From NCBI GenBank assembly GCA_020723285.1, contig DYJE01000027.1, positions 1 through 64,000 of the forward strand: 64,000 bases of DNA. The letters run 5' to 3'. The stretch comes from Desulforapulum autotrophicum. GTDB taxonomy: Bacteria; Desulfobacterota; Desulfobacteria; Desulfobacterales; Desulfolunaceae. Position numbers and translations under genes: made by a program. Positions 33,677 through 42,176 of this stretch are shown one piece after another. Under the pieces are notes generated by a model. The model worked only from the letters and a program-made list of their open reading frames with translations. It had not been told where the DNA came from and ran no database searches. How positions within the stretch are numbered: the first letter of the stretch is position 1; each line of letters opens with the position of its first letter.

Positions 33677-34327
33677 ATGAATATACTGCTCAAAAAAGAA
33701 CTGGAAACGATCCGGAAGAAACTTCTGGCCCTGGGGGCCATGGTGGAAGACCGTTTTATCAATGTCCTCAAGGCCTTTGAGTTTGGTGAAACAGAGACCT
33801 GCCAGAAGATCATCGCAAGCGATCATGAAGTGGATCACATGGAAGTGGACATCGAGGAGGAATGTTTGAAAGTCCTCGCCCTGCATCAGCCGGTGGCCGG
33901 TGATCTTCGGTTTATCATCGTGGTCATTAAAATCAACAATGATCTTGAGCGCATCGCCGACGAGGCGGTGAATATCGCCCAACGCATCGTCCGTATTCAG
34001 GGTTTCAATTACGATAGCTACATCCACGACTACAAGATCATGGCTGAAATGGCCGGAGGCATGCTGAAAATGAGTCTCGACGCTTTTGTCAACCAGGATA
34101 TCCGTATGGCCGAGGACGTGCGGGCCATGGACGGCAAAGTGGACGCGATGAAAAACGGATTCTATGACCGGCTCAAGGGGGATATCATGAAAATGCCGGA
34201 CAAGACCGGAAAACTGATCAACATGCTTCTGATTTCAAGGCATCTCGAACGCATCGCAGATCATGCCACGAATATTTCAGAAGAAGTGATCTACATGAAA
34301 AAAGGTGAGATTGTCCGGCACCGGTGA
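33677..34327 (+). CDS. phoU: Phosphate signalling regulator PhoU
   Basis: A 216-residue all-helical protein with two PhoU repeats: LKKELETIRKKLLALGAMVEDRF then EVDHMEVDIEEECLKVLALHQPVAGDLRFI, and RAMDGKVDAMKNGFYDRL then LLISRHLERIADHATNISEEVIYMKKGEIVRH. Metal-binding E-x-x-x-D motifs are present in both. PhoU links PstB to the PhoR kinase and keeps the Pho response off when phosphate is plentiful. It is last in the pst operon and followed by a strong terminator. Confidence 0.95.
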   Translation: MNILLKKELETIRKKLLALGAMVEDRFINVLKAFEFGETETCQKIIASDHEVDHMEVDIEEECLKVLALHQPVAGDLRFIIVVIKINNDLERIADEAVNIAQRIVRIQGFNYDSYIHDYKIMAEMAGGMLKMSLDAFVNQDIRMAEDVRAMDGKVDAMKNGFYDRLKGDIMKMPDKTGKLINMLLISRHLERIADHATNISEEVIYMKKGEIVRHR

Positions 34328-34363
34328 ATATTTCTGAACAACGCAGGGCTCTCACGGCCCTCG

Positions 34364-34410
34364 GGTCGGTGGATGAAAGGCTTTCAGTCTGATCCACCGG
34401 CCTTTTTTTT
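34364..34410 (+). terminator. Intrinsic terminator of pst-phoU operon
   Basis: Arms GGTCGGTGGAT (34364-34374) and ATCCACCGGCC (34392-34402), 11 bp with one G:U, plus a small inner stem, followed by eight T residues. Confidence 0.9.
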
Positions 34411-34566
34411 AGATACTCATGGTTTTTCGGGTGTGAACCGGATGAAACATTGAACACATGGGTATTCAGTGTTAATATGGTGCATCACGGAATCTGGAAA
34501 CCCGCATCTGCTGCGAAACCCATGAGGGCAGGTGATGAAATTGTGCGTCATTCTTGGAGAACGGTC

Positions 34567-34944
34567 ATGAACGTGTCGCTTGAAGTCCTGCTTGTGGATG
34601 ATCTTTCAAATATGCGCAGGCTGATGAAGAACATCATCAAGAACCTGGGATTCAAAACCATACACGAAGCGGGAGACGGGAAAGAGGCGCTGGGTGTCCT
34701 TCAGAGGCATGATATCGGTCTGATTATTTCGGACTGGAACATGCCCCACATGACCGGTATCGAATTTCTCCGGCAGGTCCGGGCCATGGACAACCATAAA
34801 AACACACCGTTTCTCATGGTCACGGCGGAGGCCACGCGGGACAATATCATCGAAGCCATCGGGGCCGGTGTCTCGAATTACGTGGTCAAGCCGGTTCAGG
34901 CCGACATTGTGGAAGAGAAGCTTCAATCGATCCTGAAAGATTAG
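34567..34944 (+). CDS. CheY-like response regulator
   Basis: A 125-residue single receiver domain: LLVDDLSNMRRLMKNIIKNLGF, phosphorylation aspartate in ISDWNMPHMTGIEFLR (near residue 57), TAEAT with the conserved threonine and the lysine in YVVKPVQ. The DWNMP motif and length are those of chemotaxis CheY, but only a convergent CheA-like kinase lies nearby and no other che gene. ATG at 34567 follows a TTGGAGAACGG site; the longer open frame to 34450 looks non-coding. Confidence 0.9.
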   Translation: MNVSLEVLLVDDLSNMRRLMKNIIKNLGFKTIHEAGDGKEALGVLQRHDIGLIISDWNMPHMTGIEFLRQVRAMDNHKNTPFLMVTAEATRDNIIEAIGAGVSNYVVKPVQADIVEEKLQSILKD

Positions 34945-34948
34945 GGAT

Positions 34949-36706
34949 TCAGGGTTTTCTTCGGCATGCCGGAAAATCAAGCGTCAGTGTCGTGCCCTGA
35001 TCCAGAATGGATAAGAGGGTCAATGTCCCGTCAAGACTTTTCATGGTTTCAGCCACCACATCCATTCCAACCCCTTGCCCTGAAATATCCGAAACATCGT
35101 CCCTGCTGCTGAAACCGGGCAGGAGAATCAGTTCCGTTTTCTCACGGTCGGACATCCGGGCCAGTTTTTCCTCGGTGACAAAGCCTTTGGTCAGCGCTTT
35201 TTCGGCGATCATCTGGGGATCGATGCCTGCGCCGTCGTCGCTGATAACGATCCGGAACCGGTTGCCGTCTTTGCTGGTGACGATGCGGATGGTGCCCATG
35301 GGGTCCTTGCCAAGCTCGGATCTCAGTTCGGGGATTTCGATACCGTGGTCAAGGGCGTTCCGAATGAGATGGATGATGGAGTTGATCACCAGATAGTGGG
35401 CGTCCGGACCTAAACGAAGGGAAGGACCATCGATTTCAAGGGCGGCTTTTTTGTCCAGGGCCTCTGCGACATCCTTGACGATGTGGTGGAAGCGGCTGAA
35501 AACCACGTCAAGGGGCTGCAAGGACAGCTGGAACATCTGTTCAGAGATGATTTCGATCCGCTCTTCAAGATGGCCAGGGTCTGAATGGATCAGGTTTTTC
35601 AGATCATTCACATGAATCTGAAGAGCCTGGAATTGTTCTTCGGATATTTTCATGCCTCGGCGTCTGCTCCGGATGGCGGCGGCGTTTTCTTTGCTCTGGT
35701 TGAAGAGCTTATGAAGAATCCGAACACCGTTGTTCAGAAGCTTTTCCATGTTTTTCAGAGTGCCGAAAAGGGTCTCCGATGCAAGAACCCCGTCCACTGT
35801 TCCCGATTCAAAGGTTATTTCACCGTTTCTGTATTTACTCAGAATGTCTTCGGCTGTTTTGGCCAGACGACCGAACTCATTCATGCCGTATGTACGGGAA
35901 AGGCCTTTGATCGTGTGCATGAGGCGGAACAGGTGGTGGTACAAGGGCAGTTTTTCTTCGGCCTGTGCAAGAGTGTTGAACACGCCAAGGCTTTCCTCGA
36001 TCATACGTTCCGTGTCGTTGATGTAATCGATTATATCGGTGCTGGTTTCCTGGTTGACCACGCAGGAGAAGATTTCAAGCTCGACATTGTGGGCTGTTTC
36101 CTGTTCTTGAAGGGCTTTTTTCTGGCGGACTCTTTCCGTGATGTCCGTAATGTAGATCATCAGATGAATGTCGCCGTTGTCATGGACGATCCGGTGAAAG
36201 CTGTTTCTGAAATACAGCGGACCGCTTTGGGATTCGTGATGAATCATATCAGGCCCGAGTCCGCCCACCAGGTCCCAGTCGAACGCCGGATTAAAGGCCA
36301 GGGCCAGCCATTTTTTCAGGGTGTTTCGTTCGCTTTCCCGTCCGTTTTCCCAATACAAAAGGCGGTCGATTTCCGCCCCAGCGATTTTTTTCGTGTCCTG
36401 GAAAAGCTGGTGCATGTACCGCGAATACGAAGGATTGACGACCCCGTCGGAGGAGATCACGGCGATACCTACAGGGATGTTGTCAAGAATGTTTTTCATT
36501 TCCCGGTTGACCATCGAAAGCTTGTGATGCTGTTTGTCACTGAGCCGGATAATGCGCTTCTGCTGCTTGTTCATTTTGACATAAGACTGCAGAAGTTTGG
36601 AGAAATGCTGAAAGAGAGGGTTTTCCGACTGGTTATTCGATGCCACGATATCCGTGGCAATGGATATCATGGCATCTTCTTCGTCGAAAAGATCATCGAT
36701 GGGCAT
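34949..36706 (-). CDS. CheA-like hybrid histidine kinase (PAS-Hpt-HATPase, no CheW domain)
   Basis: A 585-residue soluble protein: N-terminal coiled region (KLLQSYVKMNKQQKRIIRLS), a PAS domain (~70-205, ending YITDITERVRQKKALQEQE), an Hpt domain with phospho-accepting histidine in LFRLMHTIKGLSRTYGM (near 262), a dimerisation-like helix region and a CheA-type ATPase domain (NSIIHLIRNALDHGIEIP, VISDDGAGIDP, PGFSSRDDVSDISGQGVGMDVVAETM). The C-terminal CheW-like coupling domain is absent, so it is not tied to chemoreceptors in the usual manner. It ends 4 bp from the CheY-like gene, converging with it, which makes a kinase-regulator pair likely. The chalcone-isomerase-like gene lies 41 bp upstream. 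Confidence 0.88.
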   Translation of the reverse strand: MPIDDLFDEEDAMISIATDIVASNNQSENPLFQHFSKLLQSYVKMNKQQKRIIRLSDKQHHKLSMVNREMKNILDNIPVGIAVISSDGVVNPSYSRYMHQLFQDTKKIAGAEIDRLLYWENGRESERNTLKKWLALAFNPAFDWDLVGGLGPDMIHHESQSGPLYFRNSFHRIVHDNGDIHLMIYITDITERVRQKKALQEQETAHNVELEIFSCVVNQETSTDIIDYINDTERMIEESLGVFNTLAQAEEKLPLYHHLFRLMHTIKGLSRTYGMNEFGRLAKTAEDILSKYRNGEITFESGTVDGVLASETLFGTLKNMEKLLNNGVRILHKLFNQSKENAAAIRSRRRGMKISEEQFQALQIHVNDLKNLIHSDPGHLEERIEIISEQMFQLSLQPLDVVFSRFHHIVKDVAEALDKKAALEIDGPSLRLGPDAHYLVINSIIHLIRNALDHGIEIPELRSELGKDPMGTIRIVTSKDGNRFRIVISDDGAGIDPQMIAEKALTKGFVTEEKLARMSDREKTELILLPGFSSRDDVSDISGQGVGMDVVAETMKSLDGTLTLLSILDQGTTLTLDFPACRRKP

Positions 36707-36747
36707 AAACCGCTCCGAATAGGATTGAATGGCGTTTTTGCCGTGTG

Positions 36748-37356
36748 CTATTTTCCCAGCAGTTCTTTTTTCAGGGAATTACCCACGGGAGGATCGTCGC
36801 CCAGCCAGATACTGAAGAGGACTTTTTTGAATTCAAGACCGGGTATGACCCCCATGAGCTTGTTGGCCGTTCCGTCGTGGACATACACCTCCGTGCCTTT
36901 GCCGGGGATATAGGTGTAGGTCCACATATCGTTTTTCTTTGTTTCTTTCTTGTCAAGCCAGCCCATGAAGGTGACCACGTCTTTGGTCATGGGGCCGAAG
37001 TCCGTTTTTGGACCGTATCCCGAACCTTTGGGGACCTTAAGCACCGTGCCGAAACTCTTGTAGTAGGTTTCGTCGATTTTCGCGGGGGGAATGCTCATCC
37101 GCCATTTCATACAGAGCGCCATGGGTTCGTCGCGGTTGATAATGGATCCGGCGTCGCTTGTTTTGGCTTTGAGATAAAGACCGGCGGCGTACACTTTGAG
37201 GGCAAAGGATGTTCTAAGTCCGGCTCCGTTGATGGAAAGATCGGTTTTGTCGGCTTTGAGGGTATCGGGAAGGCTGATGCCTCCCACTTCCAGGGCGTTC
37301 GCGCAGACGCATAATGACAACAGAATTCCAAGAAGCATCACACTTTTTTTGATCAT
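36748..37356 (-). CDS. Exported chalcone-isomerase-like protein
   Basis: A 202-residue protein with a signal peptide (KKSVMLLGILLSLCVCANALE) followed by the bacterial chalcone-isomerase-like fold: VGGISLPDTLKADKTDLSINGAGLRTSFALKVYAAGLYLKAK, MALCMKWRMSIPPAKI, TYTYIPGKGTEVYVHDG and GLEFKKVLFSIWLGDDPPVGNSLKKELLG. These proteins share the plant enzyme fold but not its substrate; lipid or hydrophobic-ligand binding in the periplasm is often suggested. It probably heads the operon with the CheA-like kinase, an unexplained pairing. Confidence 0.85.
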   Translation of the reverse strand: MIKKSVMLLGILLSLCVCANALEVGGISLPDTLKADKTDLSINGAGLRTSFALKVYAAGLYLKAKTSDAGSIINRDEPMALCMKWRMSIPPAKIDETYYKSFGTVLKVPKGSGYGPKTDFGPMTKDVVTFMGWLDKKETKKNDMWTYTYIPGKGTEVYVHDGTANKLMGVIPGLEFKKVLFSIWLGDDPPVGNSLKKELLGK

Positions 37357-37741
37357 GTTCTTTGTCTCCTTCTTGATGATATGGATGGTTGACTATGAAA
37401 CGGATTTATAAAATCTGGTTTCTATGATTTCGTCATTATTCCGGGTTTCGTCGGATTGATTTTTGTTCAGTGGTTTTCTAAGTTGTGAAGTACGATGATC
37501 TAAACGATAACTTTCGAAAACATTACCATTCTTTAGAATATTCTTCAAATCGTTTTTTCAACAATGATGGGATACGTGAATCTCCTCCATCGCAACTGAA
37601 AAACCGGTTATCCTGCATCATGCAGTGGAAAACCGCAGCTCAGCCATAAAACCGTTGACAATCTCCGTTTGTTATAACAATGGTAAAGACTGCCTGAATC
37701 ACAGGCCAAATCCAAAACAAAAAATGATAAGGAGAGCCTCC
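37357..37741. other. Intergenic region between divergent chalcone-isomerase-like and HIT genes
   Basis: A 385-bp AT-rich gap that must contain both promoters. I see no RNA, repeat or terminator that I can support. Confidence 0.3.
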
Positions 37742-38080
37742 ATGAGCGACTGTCTTTTCTGCAAAATCGTCGAGGGGAATATTCCCAGCAGCAAAGTCTA
37801 TGAAGACGATCAATATTACGCATTCAATGATATTGGCCCACAGGCCCCCACGCATATCCTGGTGGTGGCGAAACGTCACCTGGACAGGATTTCATCCATG
37901 GACGACGGGGATTGCGCCATGATCGGAGGCCTTTTCAGAACGGCAGCCAGAATATGCGCGGAAAAAAATATCGAGGACTATCGTCTTGTGATCAACAATG
38001 GCGCGGGGGTTGGCCAGAGTGTGTTTCACATCCATCTTCACATCCTCGCCGGAAGACCCATGGGCTGGCCTCCGGGATGA
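37742..38080 (+). CDS. HIT-family nucleotide hydrolase (Hint-like)
   Basis: A 112-residue histidine-triad protein: CLFCKIVEGNIPSSKVYEDD, AFNDIGPQAPTHILVVAKRHL, and the active-site NNGAGVGQSVFHIHLHILAGRPMGWPPG with HxHxH (VFHIHLH). Hint enzymes hydrolyse adenosine phosphoramidates and related nucleotides. ATG at 37742 has an AAGGAGA site; the frame open from 37625 is rejected. It stands alone before the FapA-like gene. Confidence 0.95.
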   Translation: MSDCLFCKIVEGNIPSSKVYEDDQYYAFNDIGPQAPTHILVVAKRHLDRISSMDDGDCAMIGGLFRTAARICAEKNIEDYRLVINNGAGVGQSVFHIHLHILAGRPMGWPPG

Positions 38081-38270
38081 TTCATATCGTCAAGTCCCGG
38101 ACCGACGAAAGAAAACAGTTCCGGTCATTGGCAGAAAGAAGACAGGCTTGAAGGGGTGTGGTTTCTTCTGTTATACTGCCGCAAAACACATACGATCACT
38201 TCCATATGGGCTGGCTATCACTTTTTTGATTGAAAAAAGAGTGTTTTCAATACTTTAACGGCGTGTGACG

Positions 38271-40292
38271 ATGAGTGATACCCACGAAAATCATGATTCC
38301 GCAGAACCCATTCACGACGAATTACTGGGGAAGCTGGCACTGTCATACAAGCTGATCACCCCCGCTCAGTATCTTGTGGCTCTTGAAATTCAGAAAAAGG
38401 AAGAGGCACTGAACGCACAGGTCATGATGGGGGATGTTCTGTTCAGCCATGGATTTCTTTCTTCGGAACAGTTGGAGATTCTCAATCAGGCTATTGATTT
38501 TCTGGCCAGAAGCCGAAAGGAAAAGCGGTTCGGAAACATTGCCGTCAAGAAGGGATTTATCCGCAGGGAATCGCTGAACAAGGCACTGGACATACAAAAA
38601 AAAGAAAAAAAGGAAATTGGCCGGATTCTCATTGAAATGGGCTGTCTCACCGAAGGGCAGCGGCAGGAGATTCTGGAGATTCAGAAAAACACCCAGATCA
38701 CCGTTCCAAAATATGAGGAGATTGCCGCACTCAAGGACCGTAAAAAATCCATGCTGTCCAACCACGGCGATTTTCCCACTCTGAAAGTGTCGCCCGACGC
38801 GTTGATTGCCGTGGTGGTTCTTCCTGAAGGGAAAAAGGACACGACCCTTGAGGAGATCAACACGTTTCTTGATTCAAGTGGCGTGACATATGGGAGAATG
38901 CCCCAGGAATACCTCCGAGCCTGTCTGGCCAGCCGTGAACTCGGAATCAGCGCGTTTATCGTGGCCCAGGGTCAGAAGGGGCAGCCCCATGTCGCCGGAC
39001 CGTTGATCATTCATTTTTCCCCAAGAGCCCTTGAACTCAGCGAACCTGCCGACCCGCCCCAGGTCAGACAGGGAACCGTTCTGGGGGAGCGGGAGTTGTC
39101 CCAGGCCGGTATTCCAAGAATCACTGTTTTCGGTGTGGGATTTGATGAAAAAGGCGGCCAGGACTTTTTTTTCATCAACGGAGTCGGGGCCAGAATCAGC
39201 GAAGCCAGAGACAGAATCACCGCAGCCTGCGACGGTGAACCCTTTATGTTTACAGACGGTTCAGTGGGAGTTATTCAGCAACAGACTCTGGAAGATCCCG
39301 GCACATTACCGGTTCGTCTGGAGTACGACGGCCATGTGCTTGTAAAAGGCTGCATCCCCGAAGGCTCGGAGATCCGCTGTGTCCATGTGACGGCTTCGGA
39401 TATCGAGGGGGCCGTGGTCTGGGCCGAGGGGGATGTCCGTGTGAGCGGTCAGCTGGTGGATTCAAAGATCGTTGCCGCCGGAACCGTTTCCTGTGACACT
39501 GTTCGAAACTCGACCCTGTCCTGTCTCGGAGACATTCATGTGACGAACGATATTCTTGATTCCCAGATTGAAACCGCTTGCCGGTGCGTGGCGGGCAAAT
39601 CCGTCATTTCGTCCTCCATCCGGGCAAGACGCGGATTTTACGCGGAGGACGTGGTGTCCTCCGATGGGGCTCAGACACATATCGAATCGGGCGTGGATCT
39701 TCTGCCTGCCATGGTCCGGGGCGAGCAGGAGAAAATGAAAAACCTGGAGATGGATATCAACGAAATCGTAGAAAAAATTCATGCCATCGAAAGCATGATC
39801 AACTTGTCCGGCCGTGCTGTCAGCGACATTATGGTCAACCTCAAAAAGACAGAAAGTGAGCGTGAGCTTCTGGATTCCACCGTAACCCGTATGGAGCAGA
39901 AGGGAAACCGCCAGATTGTCACCGGAAGGAACAGGATCGCCGCTCTTGATCAGGAGATCCAGGCCGCGAAAGAGGTTATGGACGTTCTTGAGGCGGATTG
40001 CCGCATGTTCGAAAAGAAGATGATGTCCCTCAAGAAAAAACTCCAGATTAAAATCAAAATTTACAGAGAGTTGAAAGGGAGTACCGACCGTAAGACAGCG
40101 CATATGATGCGTCGGCTGGAGGCTCTCCCTCCGCGGGTTGTCATGGAAATCCGGGGAGAAATCGATCGGGGAACGGTGCTTTCGGGACCTGGGGGGTCCA
40201 TGGTGCTTGATAAAACGTGCACATGTGTTGAAGTCAGGGAACAGGCTCAGCCTGACGGATCTAACCGTCTGGTTGTTCAGCCCCTTGCATAA
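38271..40292 (+). CDS. FapA/DUF342-family protein with N-terminal GspE-N-like repeats
   Basis: A 673-residue protein. Residues ~15-145 hold three ~40-residue helical repeats of the type found at the N-terminus of GspE/PilB (LGKLALSYKLITPAQYLVALEIQ, FGNIAVKKGFIRRESLNKALDIQ, IGRILIEMGCLTEGQRQEILEIQ). Residues ~170-480 are the DUF342/FapA part, with right-handed beta-helix strands (VHVTASDIEGAVVWAEGDVRVSG, AGTVSCDTVRNSTLSCLGDIHV). Residues ~490-610 form a coiled coil and the tail is a small beta unit. FapA-type proteins are cytoplasmic and have been linked to polar organelle or flagellar control; the GspE-N-like region suggests contact with secretion or pilus platforms. GTG at 38265 is an alternative start. 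Confidence 0.85.
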   Translation: MSDTHENHDSAEPIHDELLGKLALSYKLITPAQYLVALEIQKKEEALNAQVMMGDVLFSHGFLSSEQLEILNQAIDFLARSRKEKRFGNIAVKKGFIRRESLNKALDIQKKEKKEIGRILIEMGCLTEGQRQEILEIQKNTQITVPKYEEIAALKDRKKSMLSNHGDFPTLKVSPDALIAVVVLPEGKKDTTLEEINTFLDSSGVTYGRMPQEYLRACLASRELGISAFIVAQGQKGQPHVAGPLIIHFSPRALELSEPADPPQVRQGTVLGERELSQAGIPRITVFGVGFDEKGGQDFFFINGVGARISEARDRITAACDGEPFMFTDGSVGVIQQQTLEDPGTLPVRLEYDGHVLVKGCIPEGSEIRCVHVTASDIEGAVVWAEGDVRVSGQLVDSKIVAAGTVSCDTVRNSTLSCLGDIHVTNDILDSQIETACRCVAGKSVISSSIRARRGFYAEDVVSSDGAQTHIESGVDLLPAMVRGEQEKMKNLEMDINEIVEKIHAIESMINLSGRAVSDIMVNLKKTESERELLDSTVTRMEQKGNRQIVTGRNRIAALDQEIQAAKEVMDVLEADCRMFEKKMMSLKKKLQIKIKIYRELKGSTDRKTAHMMRRLEALPPRVVMEIRGEIDRGTVLSGPGGSMVLDKTCTCVEVREQAQPDGSNRLVVQPLA

Positions 40293-40330
40293 GATGAAAC
40301 GTCCGTGAATGACAAGAAAGGGGATAGATC

Positions 40331-41320
40331 ATGATGCGAAAAAGTCTTTGTTTGGCCCTTGTATTTGGGCTGTTCGCGTGTTCTTTTGTTTCTGAGGTGC
40401 TCAGTGGTGAAATCAATCTGGCCATGGGTAAAATGGCGTCCCAGAGTTCAACCGGATACGGCGGTGAGCCCCAACGGGCCGTGGATGGGAACACGGACGG
40501 GAATTACTGGGCCAATTCCGTCAGCCACACGAACAACGCGCCTCAGGAATGGTGGCAGGTGGATCTTGGGGGTGTCAGGGATATCGGACGGATCAGGGTC
40601 TGGAACAGGACGGACTGCTGTGCCGAGCGGCTTTCAAAATTTTATATTTTCGTATCCGATGAACCTTTTGTGACCACGGGGCTTCGTGACATCCTCAACA
40701 CGCCCGGCGTGTGGCATGCCTATGTGGAAAAGCTTGAAACCCGGAACCGGGAAATCCCCGTCAAAAAAAGCGGCCGGTATGTCCGCATTCAGCTTGCGGC
40801 AGCCGATTACCTTTCTCTGGCGGAAGTGGAGGTGTTGGGGTCTGAAACGTCGTTCAAACCAAAGAAGAAAAGCGCCAATTTCGCCGAAGGTAAAAAGGCC
40901 AGTCAAAGCTCCACGGGATACGGCGGCGATCCCCAGCGGGCCGTGGACGGCAAACCCGATGGGAACTACTGGGCAAACTCCGTCTCTCACACCAACAACA
41001 GCCCCCAGGAATGGTGGCAGGTGGACCTCGGCGGCATCAAAAAAATCGGCAAGGTCCGGTTGTGGAACCGAACCGACTGCTGCGGTGAGCGTTTGAGCAA
41101 TTTCTATGTGCTGGTATCGGACAATCCCTTTCCGCAAGGGAATCTCAAAGCGGTTCTCGATGACACCGACGTCCAGAAATTCCATCATCCGGGGACTGCG
41201 GGAACGTCGGTGGATGTGGACGTGGACTCTTACGGGCGCTACGTCCGCATCCAGCTTGCCGGAGCTGATTATCTTTCTCTGGCGGAAGTGGAAGTGCTCG
41301 GACCCCAGAAACACCATTAA
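40331..41320 (+). CDS. Secreted tandem F-type (fucose-binding) lectin
   Basis: A 329-residue exported protein with a signal peptide (SLCLALVFGLFACSFVSEVLS) and two F-type lectin domains of ~145 residues (about 28-170 and 180-325), ~75% alike by eye. Both contain the family motif H-x26-R-x-D-x4-R exactly: a histidine in SVSHTNN, then R-T-D-C-C-[AG]-E-R, with the vicinal cysteines characteristic of fucolectins. Each starts with ASQSSTGYGG and ends RYVRIQLA[AG]ADYLSLAEVEVLG. The F-type fold binds L-fucose. A lipobox-like LFAC makes a lipoprotein form possible. An AGGGG site precedes the ATG. The gene is convergent with a Tat phosphoesterase gene 13 bp away. A role in attachment to fucosylated glycans is inferred. 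Confidence 0.9.
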   Translation: MMRKSLCLALVFGLFACSFVSEVLSGEINLAMGKMASQSSTGYGGEPQRAVDGNTDGNYWANSVSHTNNAPQEWWQVDLGGVRDIGRIRVWNRTDCCAERLSKFYIFVSDEPFVTTGLRDILNTPGVWHAYVEKLETRNREIPVKKSGRYVRIQLAAADYLSLAEVEVLGSETSFKPKKKSANFAEGKKASQSSTGYGGDPQRAVDGKPDGNYWANSVSHTNNSPQEWWQVDLGGIKKIGKVRLWNRTDCCGERLSNFYVLVSDNPFPQGNLKAVLDDTDVQKFHHPGTAGTSVDVDVDSYGRYVRIQLAGADYLSLAEVEVLGPQKHH

Positions 41321-41333
41321 AATAAGAAGTGTG

Positions 41334-42161
41334 TCAAGAAGTGGCCAGTTCAAGAACCGCGATTTCAGGCGGGCAATTGAAACGCACCGGATACATGGCC
41401 CATCCGATGCCCCTTGAAATGAAAACCGGCTCACGGTGGCGGGACTGTTTCAGGCCGCTGGAATAATTTTTGTTTCGCGTCGGCAGGATGGGCGTTCCGA
41501 AGAAGGGTATGTTCACCTGTCCGCCATGGGTGTGGCCGGAAATCATCAGATCCACTGGCCGGGCATGGGGTGTGTCGGCTGTGTCAGGACTGTGGGCAAG
41601 GACGATGCGGCAGTCCCTGTCCGGGATATGTTTCAGAAGTTCGTCAAGGGGGCGGGGTTCGGAGAAAAAATCTCCAGCCCCTGCGAACCAGAGGCGTTTG
41701 CCGTTTCTTTCTATGAATGTTCTTTTATGCCGAAGGTTCTGACCGGTTTTTTTAAGCCAGTACACCGAGCGCCGGGCGTCAGCCCAGTGGTCGTGATTAC
41801 CCAGGACGGCGTAAACACCGTGGCGGGCCTTCAGCCGGGCGATTTCTGGCCAGACCCTGTCGATCTGTCTGCAACTGTTGAATTCATGAACGTAATCCCC
41901 CGTAAGAACAGTCACATCCGGATTGAGGGCGTTGGTCCTGTCGATCACATGGCGGATAAACCAGAGAGGCACGAGAAACCCGTGGTGCAGGTCGGTGAGA
42001 TGAGCGATTTTCAAACCTGAAAACTCTTTCGGCAATCTTGGGACAGAAATCCTGTAATGGTTGGTCATCACGAGGTAACGTTCGATGCAGAACGGCCAAG
42101 AGGCCGCAAGTCCAGCAACACCCAGTCCCCGTTTGAGGAATGTTCTCCGGGAGATACTCAT
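41334..42161 (-). CDS. Tat-exported metallophosphoesterase
   Basis: A 275-residue protein starting MSISRRTFLKRGLGVAGLAASWP, a twin-arginine signal. The calcineurin-like fold follows: IAHLTDLHHG (DxH), VLTGDYVHEF (GD), VLGNHDHW (GNHD), VLAHSPDT and ISGHTHGGQV (GHxH). All metal ligands are present. It resembles YkuE/YaeI-type phosphoesterases acting outside the cytoplasm on lipid or nucleotide phosphates; the substrate is unknown. It is last in the leftward run from 50.4 kb, 15 bp after the Dus gene. Confidence 0.92.
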   Translation of the reverse strand: MSISRRTFLKRGLGVAGLAASWPFCIERYLVMTNHYRISVPRLPKEFSGLKIAHLTDLHHGFLVPLWFIRHVIDRTNALNPDVTVLTGDYVHEFNSCRQIDRVWPEIARLKARHGVYAVLGNHDHWADARRSVYWLKKTGQNLRHKRTFIERNGKRLWFAGAGDFFSEPRPLDELLKHIPDRDCRIVLAHSPDTADTPHARPVDLMISGHTHGGQVNIPFFGTPILPTRNKNYSSGLKQSRHREPVFISRGIGWAMYPVRFNCPPEIAVLELATS

Positions 42162-42176
42162 TTTAGAACGTCTCCA

